Shown here: one piece after another, positions 12,901-24,920 of the stretch
How the letters are laid out: each line of letters begins with the position of its first letter
Numbering within the stretch: the first letter of the stretch is position 1
Origin: Oscarella lobularis
Lineage: Eukaryota; Porifera; Homoscleromorpha; Homosclerophorida; Oscarellidae
Assembly (NCBI RefSeq): GCF_947507565.1
Contig: NC_089188.1
Span: forward strand, 930,001 to 994,000
DNA: 64,000 bases
Reading direction: 5' to 3'
Translations under genes and position numbers: made by a program
The notes under the pieces: model-generated
Seen by the model: the letters and a program-made list of their open reading frames with translations, nothing else
What the model was told of the DNA's origin: nothing
Database searches by the model: none

Positions 12901-15464
12901 CTTCGTCAGATGGATTTATAGTCGACTTGACAGAACCCAAACCGGGCACGATCTCCGGTCTCACGTGGATTTCGAATAATCTGCTACAGGTGAATTGGAC
13001 TGGAGCATGTGACCACGATAGTGGACCTCCACGATGTTGGCTCATCATCGTGGCTCCTGGACAATGGACTATAAAGATGAAATTTCACGATCTAAATGAA
13101 CAGACGATACACGTCAATACGAGCGGCTATTCTTACTCGAGGCTCGTGAGTGTCTACGTCAATTGTACGGACAGAGCTTCTTTGACGGCGACGTCACCGT
13201 CGGGGAGCATAGACGGAACTCCGCCGACGAGTGGATCGGTTAGCCTTTTGGATTATGACAAAAGTTCGTTTACTGTGAAGTGGGGAGGATTTCAAGATCC
13301 AGAATCGTTCGTCAGTTCCGTCGAGTTACAAATTAGCACCAATTCGTCAACTGAGACTGTCGTACTCTCTCCCTACAAGGGCCCGTTCTATAAACACCAG
13401 GGAAATAGCGAGTCTCTTTACGGGACTAAACAAACTGTTGCAGCAAGAGCGTTTAGCAGTGCAGGTCTCGTTTCTAGCTGGGTCGAAGAAACGTTTGACA
13501 TGGTAGCTCCGACAGGCGCTCTCGATCCATCAGACTGCTGCGACATATCAATGGAATACACCGATTCTGCCATTTACGTATCGTGGAGCTGGAGAGACGG
13601 ACACAATAACGAATCGTCCGATCTTGGCTACGAATATTGCTACAGCATCGGTACCGTTCTCGGAGGCACTCAAATACTCAACTACACGAACGTTGGCACT
13701 GCGAGAAAAGCTGTTTGCACGAGCTGTCTTTTGCTTCAAGGAGCAGACTACTATGTCAGCCTTCACGTTTCATTAGACAACTTCAATACGTACAGCGATC
13801 ACCAGTCGAGTAGTTTTCTTGTCGATCTAACACCGCCTGTGGCTGGAGAAGTGTTGGACGGGCTAAATGTTGATAACCACTATTACAAAATCAACAAAAT
13901 ATTCAGTGCGACGTGGAAGGGTTTCACAGACCCCGACAGTCCGATAGAAACGTGCGAAATAAGTATCATAGACTTTTCGTCGAACATCGCTGGAAGGGGA
14001 GAAATATGGAGCGAATCAGTTCGTTCAAACGGCACCGGGACAATCACTCGTAAAGTATTGACATGGGTGCACGATCATTTCTACCAGACCAAAGTGTCAT
14101 GTCAAAGCGAGCTTAATTTGATGGTGGAAGGGCTGTCTGATGGATTCCTTGTCGATGAGACGCCTCCCTCCGGTGGTTCGGTTAGTTTTTCTATTGACAG
14201 CGTCTGGGGCGAACTGGCAAACGTTTCAGGATCGTGGTCAGACTTCAACGACGACGAAAGCGGCGTTGCCTCGTACGAGTGGCTTATTTTGGAGACGGGA
14301 GAGAGACCCAACGAGACGATGAACGCCGTGGGCACGGCGACGTCGTTCTCCGCTTCGGTGAATCTGACCGCTACCACGAAATACGAACTCGTCGTCAACG
14401 CGACGAATCATGCAGGCTTGTACTCACTTCGAAGATCCCTCGGAGTCGTACACGACGTAACGGCGCCGAATAGATCGTACGTGCACGACGGAGCCGGCGC
14501 AACTGACATCGACTATCAATTCTCCACGACGGGGTTGTCTTCGTCTTGGGGGAGAATGACTGACGACGAGACCGAGATCGTGGACTGCGTATGGTTCGTT
14601 GGAACCGAACCTGGCACCGCAGAATTACTCTCTCCTCAGTCAATTGGCTCGCAGACGAAGGGGACCTGTCAACACTGCGTCCTAACGCCGGGAATGAAGT
14701 ACTATTCGTCGGTTATGTGCTACAATTCGGCCGGACTTCGAACGGTCGTTTCTTCCGACGGTATCGTCATCGATTCGACGGAGCCCGTCGTCGGTCAAGT
14801 TTACGACGGGAAAGGCAAACAAGATAAAGCATTCCAGATGGAGTTGTCGTTCAGCGATTGCAGCTGGGACGAATTCAGCGACGCCGAGAGCGGAATTTTC
14901 GAGTATAGGCCTTGTTTGGGAACTGGCAGCACTTTGTTGTGCAATACTCACGCAAAAGGAAAGACTAGTTCTACCGAGTGGCATTTTTCGGGATTGTCAC
15001 TGGTGCACAATGGAATATATTACTGCTCGGTGACTGGAGTCAATGCAGCGGGATTATCGTACACGGCGGTTTCTGATGGTGTCACTGTTGATTCGACGAA
15101 ACCAAAGGCAGGCACGGTTGTTGATGGAACGAGTGACGACGTGGATTGTCAGCACTCAGATGACGCCGTCGTGGCAACGTGGTTCAATTTCTACGACAGC
15201 GAGTCGGGAATTGTCGACTATCAATGGAGCATAGGAACATCGATTGGCGGTACCGACATCCAAGGATTTGTGTCTGTTGGACTTTATCTGACAGCGTCCT
15301 ATTCCAATCCCAATGTGACATTGCCAGTTGGGAAAATGATCTTTGCTACGGTTCATGCATACAACGAAGCTGGTAAGTACAGTTCGGCTTCCTCTGACGG
15401 AGTTCTGGTGTTTGACCCTCAAGTTGATCTAGCTGCAAGCTGTGTGTCTCTCTTTGATCTCTAA
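6967..15464 (+). CDS. Giant secreted TSP1 / Cys-rich / FN3-like repeat protein
   Basis: I assembled seven exons whose phases agree: 6967-7058, 7109-7225, 7289-7359, 7412-7647, 7698-7946, 7998-8246 and 8298-15464, giving about 2726 aa. The product has a signal peptide (MIALRVLFAVVFCLSCVRG), then a Cys-containing N-terminal region. A thrombospondin type-1 module follows in exon 4 (WGSWGACTGTC). Exons 5 and 6 are two near-identical 83-aa Cys-rich repeats (CxDAQACTKDDQCKDGVC). The last exon encodes two or three more Cys-rich units and about twenty FN3-like modules of about 105-110 residues, each ending in a signature such as SDGVLIDTTPP. No transmembrane segment or GPI signal is visible at the C-terminus. 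An extracellular matrix or adhesion role is inferred from the architecture. Decayed paralogues lie immediately upstream. Confidence 0.85.
8298..15464 (+). repeat. About twenty tandem FN3-like modules on one exon
   Basis: Within the translated exon a YY-V-(V/L)-R-x-x-N-x-A-G-L strand followed by S-x-G-x-x-x-D-x-T-x-P recurs roughly every 320 bp from about 9300 to 15420. The modules are diverged at the protein level, unlike the near-identical ankyrin units at 35116-39158. This indicates an old internal expansion. Confidence 0.8.
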
Positions 15465-17385
15465 CTGTCACTTTAGTGGTACGCTGCTTAGATACTACTT
15501 AGTTCAATGTTTTTCTTGCGTCTTCATTATTGATTAGGCAATTAGGCGCGTGGCACTATGCTGCACAGTCTTACTAATTTAGGAAAGTTTGCAGTATCGC
15601 CCATTCAAAATGAACCCATTTCACTGACATACAGAGACATCATTGAAGAACAGAGGCACGTGGATACAGGAGTTCTCCCTCTGAGAGAATCTCATTTTTG
15701 TCGGTCTTCTCGTCGTCGCTTCGACTCTTGGTCCGAGTAGTAGACTGCTGGACTCATCAGAAAACGCCACCGGGTACAAACTCGTGGCTAATCGGCTTGC
15801 GAGAATAGAAGCGCGCAGGGGTTTCCAAAACAGTCTCGTTTCACAACATCGTATCGTACCGCGGTCTCTTTAGCAACAAAAGCGGTTGTAAACACTCTGA
15901 AAAGCGTTCAGAAAAGCTTCCTAGGAGGACCCCAATGGAAAGCACAAAAGTTGTGGCGGAAACGTTCGCCTAACCTTCGCCTAGAGTTTTGGACAAATAA
16001 GAAGGGATTGCAGCTTCACACTGTTCGATATTTGCAAGTAAGTAGAATCTCAAGAAGCCTGATTGGCGTCTGCTGAAAAATCTCTTGCTGAGAATGTTGA
16101 TGATCGAAAAAAGGTCAATGTTTTGTATGATAAGCCGCTAAAAGTGCGGTATGCCGATTGTAAATTAACTCTAAAGTTGGCTCTACAGTTTAGCTTCGGT
16201 CAGCGTCTGACTTACTAGACTCTAGTAGGACGACACAGGTCACGATGAGGCAGTGCTTTGTCTTCCATACGGCGCTAGCAAAAAGGGTTTTGGATCAGCG
16301 AACGAAAAGATCAATATACGCGCTTTGGATATGCCATGAATGCTCAAAGCTACAAGGACGTGAGTCAATGGGCCATTGCCTCGAGATTCCTCTCCTCAAA
16401 CGCGTTATTGCAGTCAGGTATGGCACCCGGAAACCTTTTCTCACTCGCTTTCTCGTTTCTTGTCTTAGGCTTATTCTCGACGATGCGTACATATGATTTG
16501 AGTTCTGATTTCTTCTTTTGACCTTGCGCCATCAAATTCACCTTAAACTGGTATTTTGGAATTTCCACTTACTACACAATACACAAGCTTATTGCTCTGT
16601 TTTATAGATTGGAGTGCGGGTATCATATGAAGAAGAATGAGGAGACGAAGAGGTAGACCGCGGTCCCAACGTCCTCGGCAGGACGGGTTGGTCCATCTGC
16701 GGGACCACGAAGGCTTGCAGCTTCCTCATAGTTGCAGTCTTCTAAACTGCCTGTACGCCTCCTTTTGGCATGAGGCCATAACGTCTAAAAGGCCAACGTC
16801 TCCTGGGCAGGCCTACATCGACTTCTGCAGAAGAGGTTGTGAGGCTTCGAGAAGAAAAACTGCCCATTCACGGCGTTTATCTCCCATTTGAGGCTATCAG
16901 TCTTATTGATAGTCTCTTCAGGAGAACGACGCCTACAGCAAAATGCGTGCTTGCAAGCGTCTTCTTGATTTATTTGCAGGTACACACGCCTAATACTGGA
17001 TCAAAAATGAGGACATAAAGACGGCAGGTACTGATAGAACGTTGTCTCTATTTTGTTCTAATGTTTATTAATAGGGCTTTGGGGTCCTGAGCATGACCCC
17101 ATCATTAAAAACTGCTCCGGGGTCCTGGGCAAGACCCTGTCAACAAAAACTGCCCGCGAAGAAAAGGGGAAAGTCTGTTTGTTTTTTCGTTTTTATTCAA
17201 ATAAAATTTCTGTGCCCTACCCTTTCCTCCATGGCGGCGGCAGCGCACGCGGGGTGCACCACCCCGCCGGTGCCTTAACTAACTTAAGCTACCCTACGCA
17301 CCTGTCTAACCTACCTAGCGCGTCGGGGGCGCAGGGCGTGCGAATCATGTTATGCGCCTAACTACGCATGCATCATTCTAAAAAA
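15465..17385. other. Gene-poor stretch after the FN3-like gene
   Basis: I find no supported gene. The first about 100 bases are the 3' flank that is also duplicated at 6290-6400. A G/C-rich patch near 17085-17345 (ggggtcctgggcaagaccc, then caccaccccgccggtgcc) looks like decayed repetitive DNA, but I could not assign it to a family. Confidence 0.5.
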
Positions 17386-17660
17386 AAGTCTTTTACGTAT
17401 CTGGTGTCTCTGACTTCCTTGCCCATATTCATAATGCGGTACACAATGGTGCTTTCGTGAGAGAAGCAATTGGCCTACAAGGAAACAAAAATTTATCAAT
17501 GTGGCAACTCTGGTGGGAGAAGGAAACTGAGGACCCGAGAAAGATCACGCAGAAATATTTACCGGTGGTCTTCAATGCGAGCGCGGAAGTTCTTGTGAAG
17601 ATTGAATTATCAGAAGATCACCTTGACAACGCCGATTACCTATGTAAATGTCAATGTTAG
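17386..17660 (+). other. Unassigned open reading segment upstream of NOMO relic
   Basis: The frame running through about 17394-17660 reads without stops and includes GVSDFLAHIHNAVHNGAFVR and later PVVFNASAEVLVKIELSEDH. It has protein-like composition but I do not recognise it. It may be an exon remnant of the NOMO fragment that follows or of another gene. No start codon in good context is visible. Confidence 0.3.
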
Positions 17661-17717
17661 CAAAAAACTGTGTAACTCGAGGTCAATTGGCAGTCAACCG
17701 ATCTCCATTGTTTTAGA

Positions 17718-18506
17718 AACAGAAAGAATAGCAGTCGAGGAAGAAACGGAGGAGGCAATTCGCATCGAAGGTCGACAGGTGGCCTTCAGTAGCTACGGTC
17801 GCGCTCGCGGGATGCCGGAGGAGGGCGTGACGATCGTCGCCGAGGGTCTCGCCTCGTGTGGAAATCAACGAGAAGAGACGAATACAGTACGAACGAGGAG
17901 GGCGAGTTTCGTCTGAGGGGTCTCCAGCCTCAGTGCAATTTTTCCATTGGACTGGCGAACGGTAGTCTGGCTCGATCGCTTCCGTCTCGTCAAGTAGTCG
18001 ACGTGCAGAATGCCGACGTGCGTGACGTCGCGATGATTATAATTCGACGCACGGGCATGCTCGATTTGTCTGGGAACGTCGTGACGGATTCGGCATATTT
18101 GACGTCGATTCAGATCAATCTTTATCAGGATGGTCGTCAGGATTCGCCGCTTCACACCATCTCGCTCAAATCGAGTTCCTTCTTCTACTTTCCCTCGCTT
18201 CCGGCTGACGGTCGAGCCTATATCGTGGAACTAGACACGCATCTCTCTCACAAGCAGTACACCTACGTTTTGCCGTCGAGTCAACGTTTTGTTGCCAAGG
18301 GAGACATCAAGCACGTGACGTTTGCATTTCGTGCGGAAGGGCGAACGGTCGACGCGGAACTGACAACTCAGGGATCTGTTGTGGCTGTAGCAGTCATCGT
18401 AGGCATTGCCACTATTATAGCTGTAGTTTTCCAGACGCGATTCATTCCCGGCCTATCAGATAGGTTTGAAGCTGACTACAAGATGAAGTCCTTCAGAAAA
18501 CGATGA
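17718..18506 (+). pseudogene. NOMO: C-terminal fragment of NOMO (ER translocon-associated)
   Basis: The sequence encodes the last about 260 residues of the Nodal modulator/pM5 family, an ER membrane protein of the BOS/multipass translocon. Signatures in order are GMPEEGVTIVAEG, NEEGEFRLRGLQPQC, a LSGNVVTDSAYLTSIQINLY strand pair, FFYFPSLP, VLPSSQRFVAKGDIKHVTF, a single transmembrane helix (VVAVAVIVGIATIIAVVF) and a short cytosolic tail. About 1000 N-terminal residues expected in NOMO are absent upstream. The frame shifts between REETNT and TNEEGEF at about 17880-17895, and no GT-AG intron explains it. I read it as a truncated, probably dead copy. A sequencing error plus distant upstream exons is the alternative. 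Confidence 0.75.
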
Positions 18507-18641
18507 TTTATTTATATTGATGTAATATTGATGTCCTTTGCGTTGTCGATGTTGTTGTTGTTGTGTTACTCTCACTGTTATTATGCTACTCGCTCTCGTG
18601 ACTCGTTGGGCTACTGAGAGCTTCTCGAATAAGAGAATCCG

Positions 18642-19143
18642 TTACAGGTGGAGGGTTTCGCCCATGCTGTCGTGTTCGCTGCAGTCCGCATATAGGCGAG
18701 GTGAATAGTACCAAGGACGAGAATTTTTAACAGGAGAGGAAGAAGGTCTATCAAGGGAGGAATTAGTTGGAGAAGGACATCCAACAGAAGAATAACTTTG
18801 AGCGGTGACGTCTTCCGATGATAGCGACTCTGTCCTTTCTATTGCGGTGGGTTGGAGTTTACTCGACGTTTCTCCTGTGGCCTTGAGATGATGGAAGGCA
18901 GAATTGGCCAAGGCTCTCTGAATTCTTTGACGAGACTCTGATCCTTCGCTAGATGGCCCTTTTCTTGCATCCTGTTCGTCGCTCGTCGTCGTTGCTCTTT
19001 GCAAAAAAAGGATGTCAATTTTGCTTGCTTTATAGGCCGGCAGCAGAACTTGAGTAGCATGCGGGCTTGCTCTTCCTGTAACCGGCTGAACGTTTCTTCG
19101 CGTCTGTAGAAAGCCATTTACCACCGGAGGCGGCCGTATCCAT
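18642..19143 (-). pseudogene. PIP-box small protein, disrupted copy
   Basis: Counterpart of the intact gene at 24921-25505. The start MDTAASGGKWL at 19143 is preserved. About 37 codons in, near 19035, two extra bases (CTATAAAGC where copy 2 has CTAAAGC) create a stop and separate the start from the PCNA-interacting-type motif. The downstream Ser-rich region and the C-terminal SRPWYYSPRLYADCSEHDSM block remain readable in another frame. It also lacks bases corresponding to a Ser/Asn-rich piece of copy 2. Confidence 0.65.
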
Positions 19144-19185
19144 TCCTAAAGCATCACCATAGAGTCTAGTAGTAGATCTATACCG

Positions 19186-19446
19186 TTGAAAAAGTTTTTT
19201 AGAGGCCTCTATGCCATATCACTTGCAGTTGGATCCTATTTTTGGACGCAGATAAATGCATGCGACTCGTCTGGGTCCCCGAGCGACTTTTCTAAGCTAA
19301 ATGAAGAGCTCACGAATTATTTTCTTCGTTTGCGAGTCGATCAGAGCACTGGAGAAATAACGAAGCTATCGATTGAGAATGCTGTGGCCTTTCCAACTTC
19401 TAAGGAAGGTCAACTAGCACCGGATTCGCTCGAGAGACGTCGCTAA
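19186..19446 (+). other. Short reading frame shared by both duplicates (copy 1)
   Basis: The 86-aa frame begins with a hydrophobic segment (FRGLYAISLAVGSYFW) and then SKLNEELTNYFLRLRVDQS. It starts about 45 bp from the divergent start of the PIP-box gene. The copy at 25550 is similar, but most differences visible in the first half change amino acids and the 3' ends differ in frame. Coding status is therefore doubtful, and it may only be conserved duplicate DNA. Confidence 0.25.
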
Positions 19447-19563
19447 CTAACGAACGGATGTCGAAAGATCACGTGGCACAATTTATTTACTAGCATTCTC
19501 TACTAGTGCAAACGACAGAAAAAAATGCATTGAAACACAGTTAGTCAGCTTGCCTGGTCTTTT

Positions 19564-22500
19564 TCACGCTTCGCAGACAAACGGTAATTGGTAGCTGCAC
19601 CTTAGGTCATTCCACCGATCAGATGACGCACGGGTATGGGCGCAATCTTCACCCCCACTGTCGTTTGGCTCTCCGCCGCCCCATTTTTGGAACGTGTTCG
19701 GAGAACCGTCAGACCACACGAACCTGCCCTCGTGGCCGATGTCATTGTATCCCAACCAGAAGCCAACAGACTGCAAACTCTGAACGAACGCGTACTCTTC
19801 CTGATTTGCAATTGAAACCAGATCTCCTCCGTCAGCCTGACACTGTGCACGTGCATTTTGCCACGATTTACTCGACGAGAAAAATTTGTAGCAGCTCTGT
19901 TGAAAGGGCGAATAACCGCTTGGACATGTAGCTAACGAAGAAATAAAATTAATCACGGCCTAGTGTTGCGATATCTCCTGGGTGAGCTTACTGCATGAAG
20001 TTCCATCTCCAAAGAAGCCTGATTTGCACGTGCAGTCGAATCCGTCCTCCGTGTCCGCGCAGACGGCGTTCTCGTCGCAATCGTGCGTACCTAGCACGCA
20101 CTCATTCGGAGCTACACAAACCAGAAATTGAGTATCCAAAAACAACAGCTAAATTCTCCTCTTATTACTGCACTTCCTCCCGTCTCCAGCGTAACCGTCC
20201 ACACACACGCAGGAAAACGCGCCCTCGCTGTTAATGCAAGTCGCGTCGACGGCACATTCGTGAATTCCCGTTTCGCACTCGTCTACGTCTAAAACAAGGA
20301 GAAACCGAAATCGTTCAAGTTTCTATCGTCATGTTCATATTTTGTGTAATAAACCCTTCTGGCAGACATAGGAATGACAGTATCCGCAGTGCTCGTCGTT
20401 CCAGTGATACAAATTTTTACTTCCCAACTCCAAAACGCAATTCTGCGAATTTCCGTAGTTGTTCGGTTGTCCGGCAGCCCAGTGCAAGAAGTCCAAATCG
20501 GTGCCGTCCGTCCAGTTGAAGTCGCCGCCGGCGCGATGCAATCCGATCCACGACTTACCTGACGACAATGCGCCGACGAAGTACGCCTCCTGTTCATCAT
20601 GTACGCTAGCCAGAGAGCCGCCTTTGTTCTCACAAGTCGAATTAGCTGCCGTCCACGATTGGCATCGGCTAGATGACTTGTAGCAGTAGCCCTCGTGGGA
20701 TAACCAGCCGTCTTCGCAGACAGCTGTGTGGAGAGAAAATGTGCAAGAAAAACGAAAACTGTTAATGAATTATTGTACCCGGCAGAACGACGTAGTTGAC
20801 CGAGAGGGGATCATAGCCGTTGCCACGAACTCGTATTTCCTTGACACAAACGAGAAATTCGGAAACTGATACGTCCTGCATGCAGTAGATTATAGAGCAA
20901 AGAATTCTCCCTAATTTTTCAAAGTCTCTACCTCAACCCAAGCGACGATGTCGTTATAAACTGCCGGAACGTGTCCGCTAATTGTCGTCTTGTGACTGGG
21001 CGAGACGAGTACGGTCGGAGACGATGGATACGTGCGCGAAAACTCGACGCTCTAGAAAATCACAAGTTTAATTAATGAAAAGATTTTTCTGCCGCTAGAG
21101 CAAGTTGCCTTGCAGAAGGCGAAGTTATGTAGTCGAGACTGTTGGAGATCTTGACCAGAGAAAGCAATGAGGCCTTGATCGGAGAAGATACTTCTCGATA
21201 TTCTCGCTTCTCCTCCAACAGCAAGCCAAGTCTACATGCAAAAGAAAATTTCACTTTTCCCAAGTGGTCATTTCTACAATCACTAACAATCGAAATGTTT
21301 TCGTGAGCGCCATCGAAATTCTGCAACTCCCTCACGCACAGCGAAAACGAATCGGTGCGAATGTCTTCAACCCACAAGCTGGCGGCGTCGTGTTTCAATC
21401 CGTTGACGGAGTGACGTAGAGTGGCGAGAACGAGTGGCGGCAACGAGAACGCTCTTTCCATCGTCACTTTCTCGCACGTCGTTCCCGTCCACCACTCGCT
21501 GTCGAGTTGAACGACGCCGCCCATTGAGCCGTCCGGAGCGCCCTGGTAGACGAGCCAATCGAGCGAGACGTCGGTCGTGTCGTGTCGTTCGCCTCGACCA
21601 GCGACGTAGACGCAAGCGGTTAGAGAATCGTTCGTGAGACGATCGATCCAGGCGACGGGTGCGTCGTGAATGTACGACGCGTCGACGGCGCTACGATGGT
21701 CGACGGTGACGAGAGCGTGAATGGGTTTGTTCGGGTAAAAGAGATGACTGTTGAAGACGATCGTCTCGCAATCGTACGTAGTCGAGGATTTGGAGCTCGG
21801 ACGAGCGACCACGTTTCCACGTTGAAACGAAAACCCTACGGTTAATTAAGTAGGACTTTTAAAAAAGTCAAAATTCAAAATTCATGCATCGTATACCGTA
21901 GCAGCTTCCATTGTGATGAATAGCGATCTCGCTTTGGCGAGTGCGAAAAATAAAACGCTGGTACTCGCACTCGTTGTCGTACGTGACGGCGTTCGACGCG
22001 CAGACGGGATCGTCGATGTCGGTGCACGTCGGCGCGACGCACTCGAACGTATACGGTCCCGTGTCGACGCAGACGCCGAAATAATCGCAGACCACTTCCA
22101 CGCACGGATCGACAACTGAACAAAGACATAGGTACAAAACTTTTAAAAAGATTCGTTCAGCTTACTTCCAACTGCTGCCCATGTAACTAGCATGTCGACC
22201 GGCTGCGTCGACTTTACGCAAATTCTGACACTATATTGACTGGCCATCTGAGAGACAAATACTCGTTATGCATAACGGAATCGACTGCGAGTTGACCTCC
22301 GTGTATGCAATTGTGACTGTATCTTGTTGAGGAGCTGATGGAACTTCGGGAGACACGAGGACGGTCGGTCGCGTATCTCTGTAGTACTTGTTCTGGAAAC
22401 TTACTATCTACATGAACGGACTTCCTTAATTAAACAAACTTGTCTAAACGTCGAAACTGACCTTGCAAGCTGAGCCAGCGCCCAGCTCACTTTCCATGAA

Positions 22501-23412
22501 GTACAGTTGGCCGACTTCGGCTCCATCAACAAGACTCTGAAGGCCCAAGCTACCGTTGAACGTCAAAACGTCCTAAAATTGTATCATTAGAAAGTGCACT
22601 TCTTACGCAGCAATCTATCACCGTTTGGAAACCGCTGTGAACGCCCGAGAATATTTGCGCCTCTTTGTAGCAGAAACCAAATCGACGCCCGCCCGTGTTC
22701 TCCGTCCAAAGAAACGCTCCGTCTGCGCCAGTAACTTCGGGAACAGACCTCACAGCCGTCGTAAGCAGATTCGACATAAGTGCCGTAGACTGCACGCCAT
22801 AGAAAAAATCATTAGTAGTTAGCTCCAGCGTACGCATCGTTTACCGTTTCTTCCCTGCAGTGCTTTTCCGCCGTAAAATCTGAAAAGCCGACCACCGCAT
22901 CTTGAATCAGATCCCGTGGTGTTGACATCAAAAATGAGCGACGCGTGGAAACGTAGGCAAGCCACTCGACGCTCAGTTCCAACGGTCCACCGAGCCCGCT
23001 CCGAGCGGCACACGCATCGAAGCCGCGATTAGTGACCCCCTGGATCCACGTCGATAGAGCCGTTTGATTCGAGGCGGCGGCGGATCGGCGAAAGCCGACG
23101 CCGGCTTGGACGTGAACGGTTTCGGATGATTGCAGATTTAGGAAAGGACTTGGAAAGGCGACGTGGGTGCACGCGTGGCCGCACGTCGATTTCGATAGCG
23201 TGAAGTCGTTATGGCCAAAAATTGCCGAGTGACCTAGGATAGTCGGGATTAGGCTAGAGGTGAAAAAGCCCGTGGGCATGAGTACCAAAACTGCTTGGAG
23301 TCTCCTTAGTAGACAAGAGGTCGGCTTCTTGTGGCAGCGAAAAGGCTATTTCAGCCGCTGAGAAGAACACCGACAAGGTAAGAAGAATCAACGCTCGACG
23401 AAGGTTGTCCAT
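19564..23412 (-). CDS. Secreted multi-domain lectin A (H-lectin-like, Kazal, CTLD, EGF)
   Basis: Multi-exon gene starting at 23412 with a signal peptide (MDNLRRALILLTLSVFFSAA). Domains in order of transcription are H-type-lectin-like modules at about 22850-23240, 22550-22820 and 22170-22480 (recurrent xFxxCxxE and SVEWLAY/SLDWLVY motifs). Next come a Kazal/follistatin-type domain at 21868-22115 (DPVCASNAVTYDNECE) and more H-lectin-like modules at 21072-21830 and 20775-21050. A C-type lectin domain at 20345-20725 has QPN and HWND. Two EGF-like domains lie at 20170-20292 and 19990-20112, the second with calcium-EGF-like spacing. A final C-type lectin domain at 19564-19930 has EPND and WND, the mannose-type calcium-binding pattern. 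Introns are about 50-60 nt. A secreted carbohydrate-binding role is inferred. The paralogue is at 25935-29804. H-lectin assignment is less sure than CTLD, EGF and Kazal. Confidence 0.8.
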
Positions 23413-23917
23413 TCTGTGTGAGAAATGGCACTGTCTCTCAGTTTGACTGCATCGGCTATTTAAGCAGGTTCGTCAAGCAATCTGATACGTCACGGTTACG
23501 CTTGTTTATTAGCTCTCTGCTTTTAAAAACGAGGGCAGCTCGTCGTTTGATCTGTTAGACACGGTAATCGAGTGCGTGTATGAGAAACGGTTTTCCGCAT
23601 AGTGCCAAGAATCCGTATTCTATGCTTACCCTAATCAAAATACGTTCACTTATAGCCGCTTCACCTGGTTAGTTACAACTCTGTCGGCAATTCGCACCTA
23701 ATAGCTGATGGCAAACACCAAATCTTTTGTGTTTTGCGGCCAGCTAACCATGAGGAGCGTTTGCCTAACGTCATCTTCGCCGATTGTTTCTACTACTAAA
23801 GCACGGCGAGCAAATCAAATGCGCGTGCGAACGTGGGGCAGATAAACATTCTCAACACGAGAAATCAAAATGCGCGTGCAAACGCGGGGCAGATAAACAT
23901 TCTCAACATGAGACCAT

Positions 23918-24570
23918 TTAAGCCCATTTGCCACCTAGTCTTTCCTGAGCTGACACTCGGTGTTTACTCGCAAAAAAAGGCGGTAAAAAAGCAGTGAGGT
24001 AAGAGAATTGCGTACGTGTATGCACATATAAGCCAAAAGCTACTACACGCCGTATACGGTATACAAGCCTGCGAAAGACGTTGCCGACCGCAATGGGTCT
24101 AACGTCGGATTTACCCTTTCGAAGAGCAATCAAACGGGCACCGGCAAAAGCTGTTGCGGCGGCAGATGGAATTGACCCGTTGAGAAAAAGGTTACAGACT
24201 TGTAGTAGCAAAGAGGCAGAGCGGTCGTCTTGTTGAAGAATTCGAAAATGTTCAAATCGCCAGCCGTCCGCGCCCGGACCAGAGCCGCGAGGACTCTTCT
24301 TCACAACCTCCTCAAGGTGTTTGGCGGACGCCTGAAGAGGGGATGAATCCGGGGGACAAGGCATTGACGGATGAGAAGCCGAGGGATGTTTCTGTAGTAG
24401 TTTCTCGAAAGTAGCATCCGAACCGTTTCTAGTAGCGTAACTAAGGTCAACAACCAGCACACGAGCTGTGCTGTTGGAGTTAAGACTTAAGCAAACATTT
24501 ACAATATTGAGCGTTTCAGCGACGTTTCCGTGTACAAAAGTCCGCTACAGCCATTGCGTCTTTGCCGCGG
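23918..24570 (-). mobile_element. Non-LTR-type retrotransposon reverse transcriptase relic
   Basis: A reading frame on the minus strand has the N-terminal hallmarks of a retroelement RT: GSGPGADGWRFEHFRIL, a GSIP turn, then ARLIALRKGKSDVRPIAVGN followed by FRRLV. Only the first RT blocks are present; the catalytic YxDD region and endonuclease are missing. The fragment continues upstream to about 24570 in a second frame shared with copy 2 of the duplication. It is a dead remnant, and the element class is inferred. Confidence 0.7.
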
Positions 24571-24793
24571 TCGGTTCTGCCATCTAGCTCTCTGATCAAG
24601 TACTTATAATATTGCTCGAAAGCAAAGGGATATAAAATCCTCAGAGACTACACAGCCCCTAGCTGAGCATCGTTTAGTCGAGCTCAAACGCTGTTCTGGT
24701 GTTCTCATAAGGCCGCGGCAGCGACTGAGTGGTTTTATTGGCTGGTAGCTAAGTGGCAAATCGAACTGGTAATGACAAAATTACGGATCCGTG

Positions 24794-24892
24794 ACGAAAT
24801 GACTGCATTCGATCCACTCAGTACAGTAGTTGACGCACTACGTGCCGTCGCAAGCCCGTGGACAGTCTCTCCGGAGTCCCCGCCGCGTCTCC
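24794..24892. other. Unique spacer between the two segmental duplicates
   Basis: About 100 bp at the junction that I do not find in either duplicate. It marks the breakpoint between copy 1 and copy 2. Confidence 0.6.
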
Positions 24893-24920
24893 CGTTGTGT
24901 TTACTCTCACTGTTATTATA

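Larger units (their letters stand above)
18556..24793. repeat. Segmental duplication, copy 1
   Basis: This block is collinear and highly similar to 24893-30808 at an offset of about 6.33-6.39 kb. Homology starts at about ttactctcactgttattat (18566 versus 24902) and ends at about attacggat (24781 versus 30803). Each copy carries the same order: small PIP-box gene (-), short (+) reading frame, multi-domain lectin gene (-), RT relic (-). Confidence 0.9.

Noticed and set aside
21868-22119. Overlapping Arg-rich frames on both strands at the Kazal exon
   Set aside because: They are alternate-frame readings of the GC-rich Kazal-domain exon, the only one with the Cys pattern.
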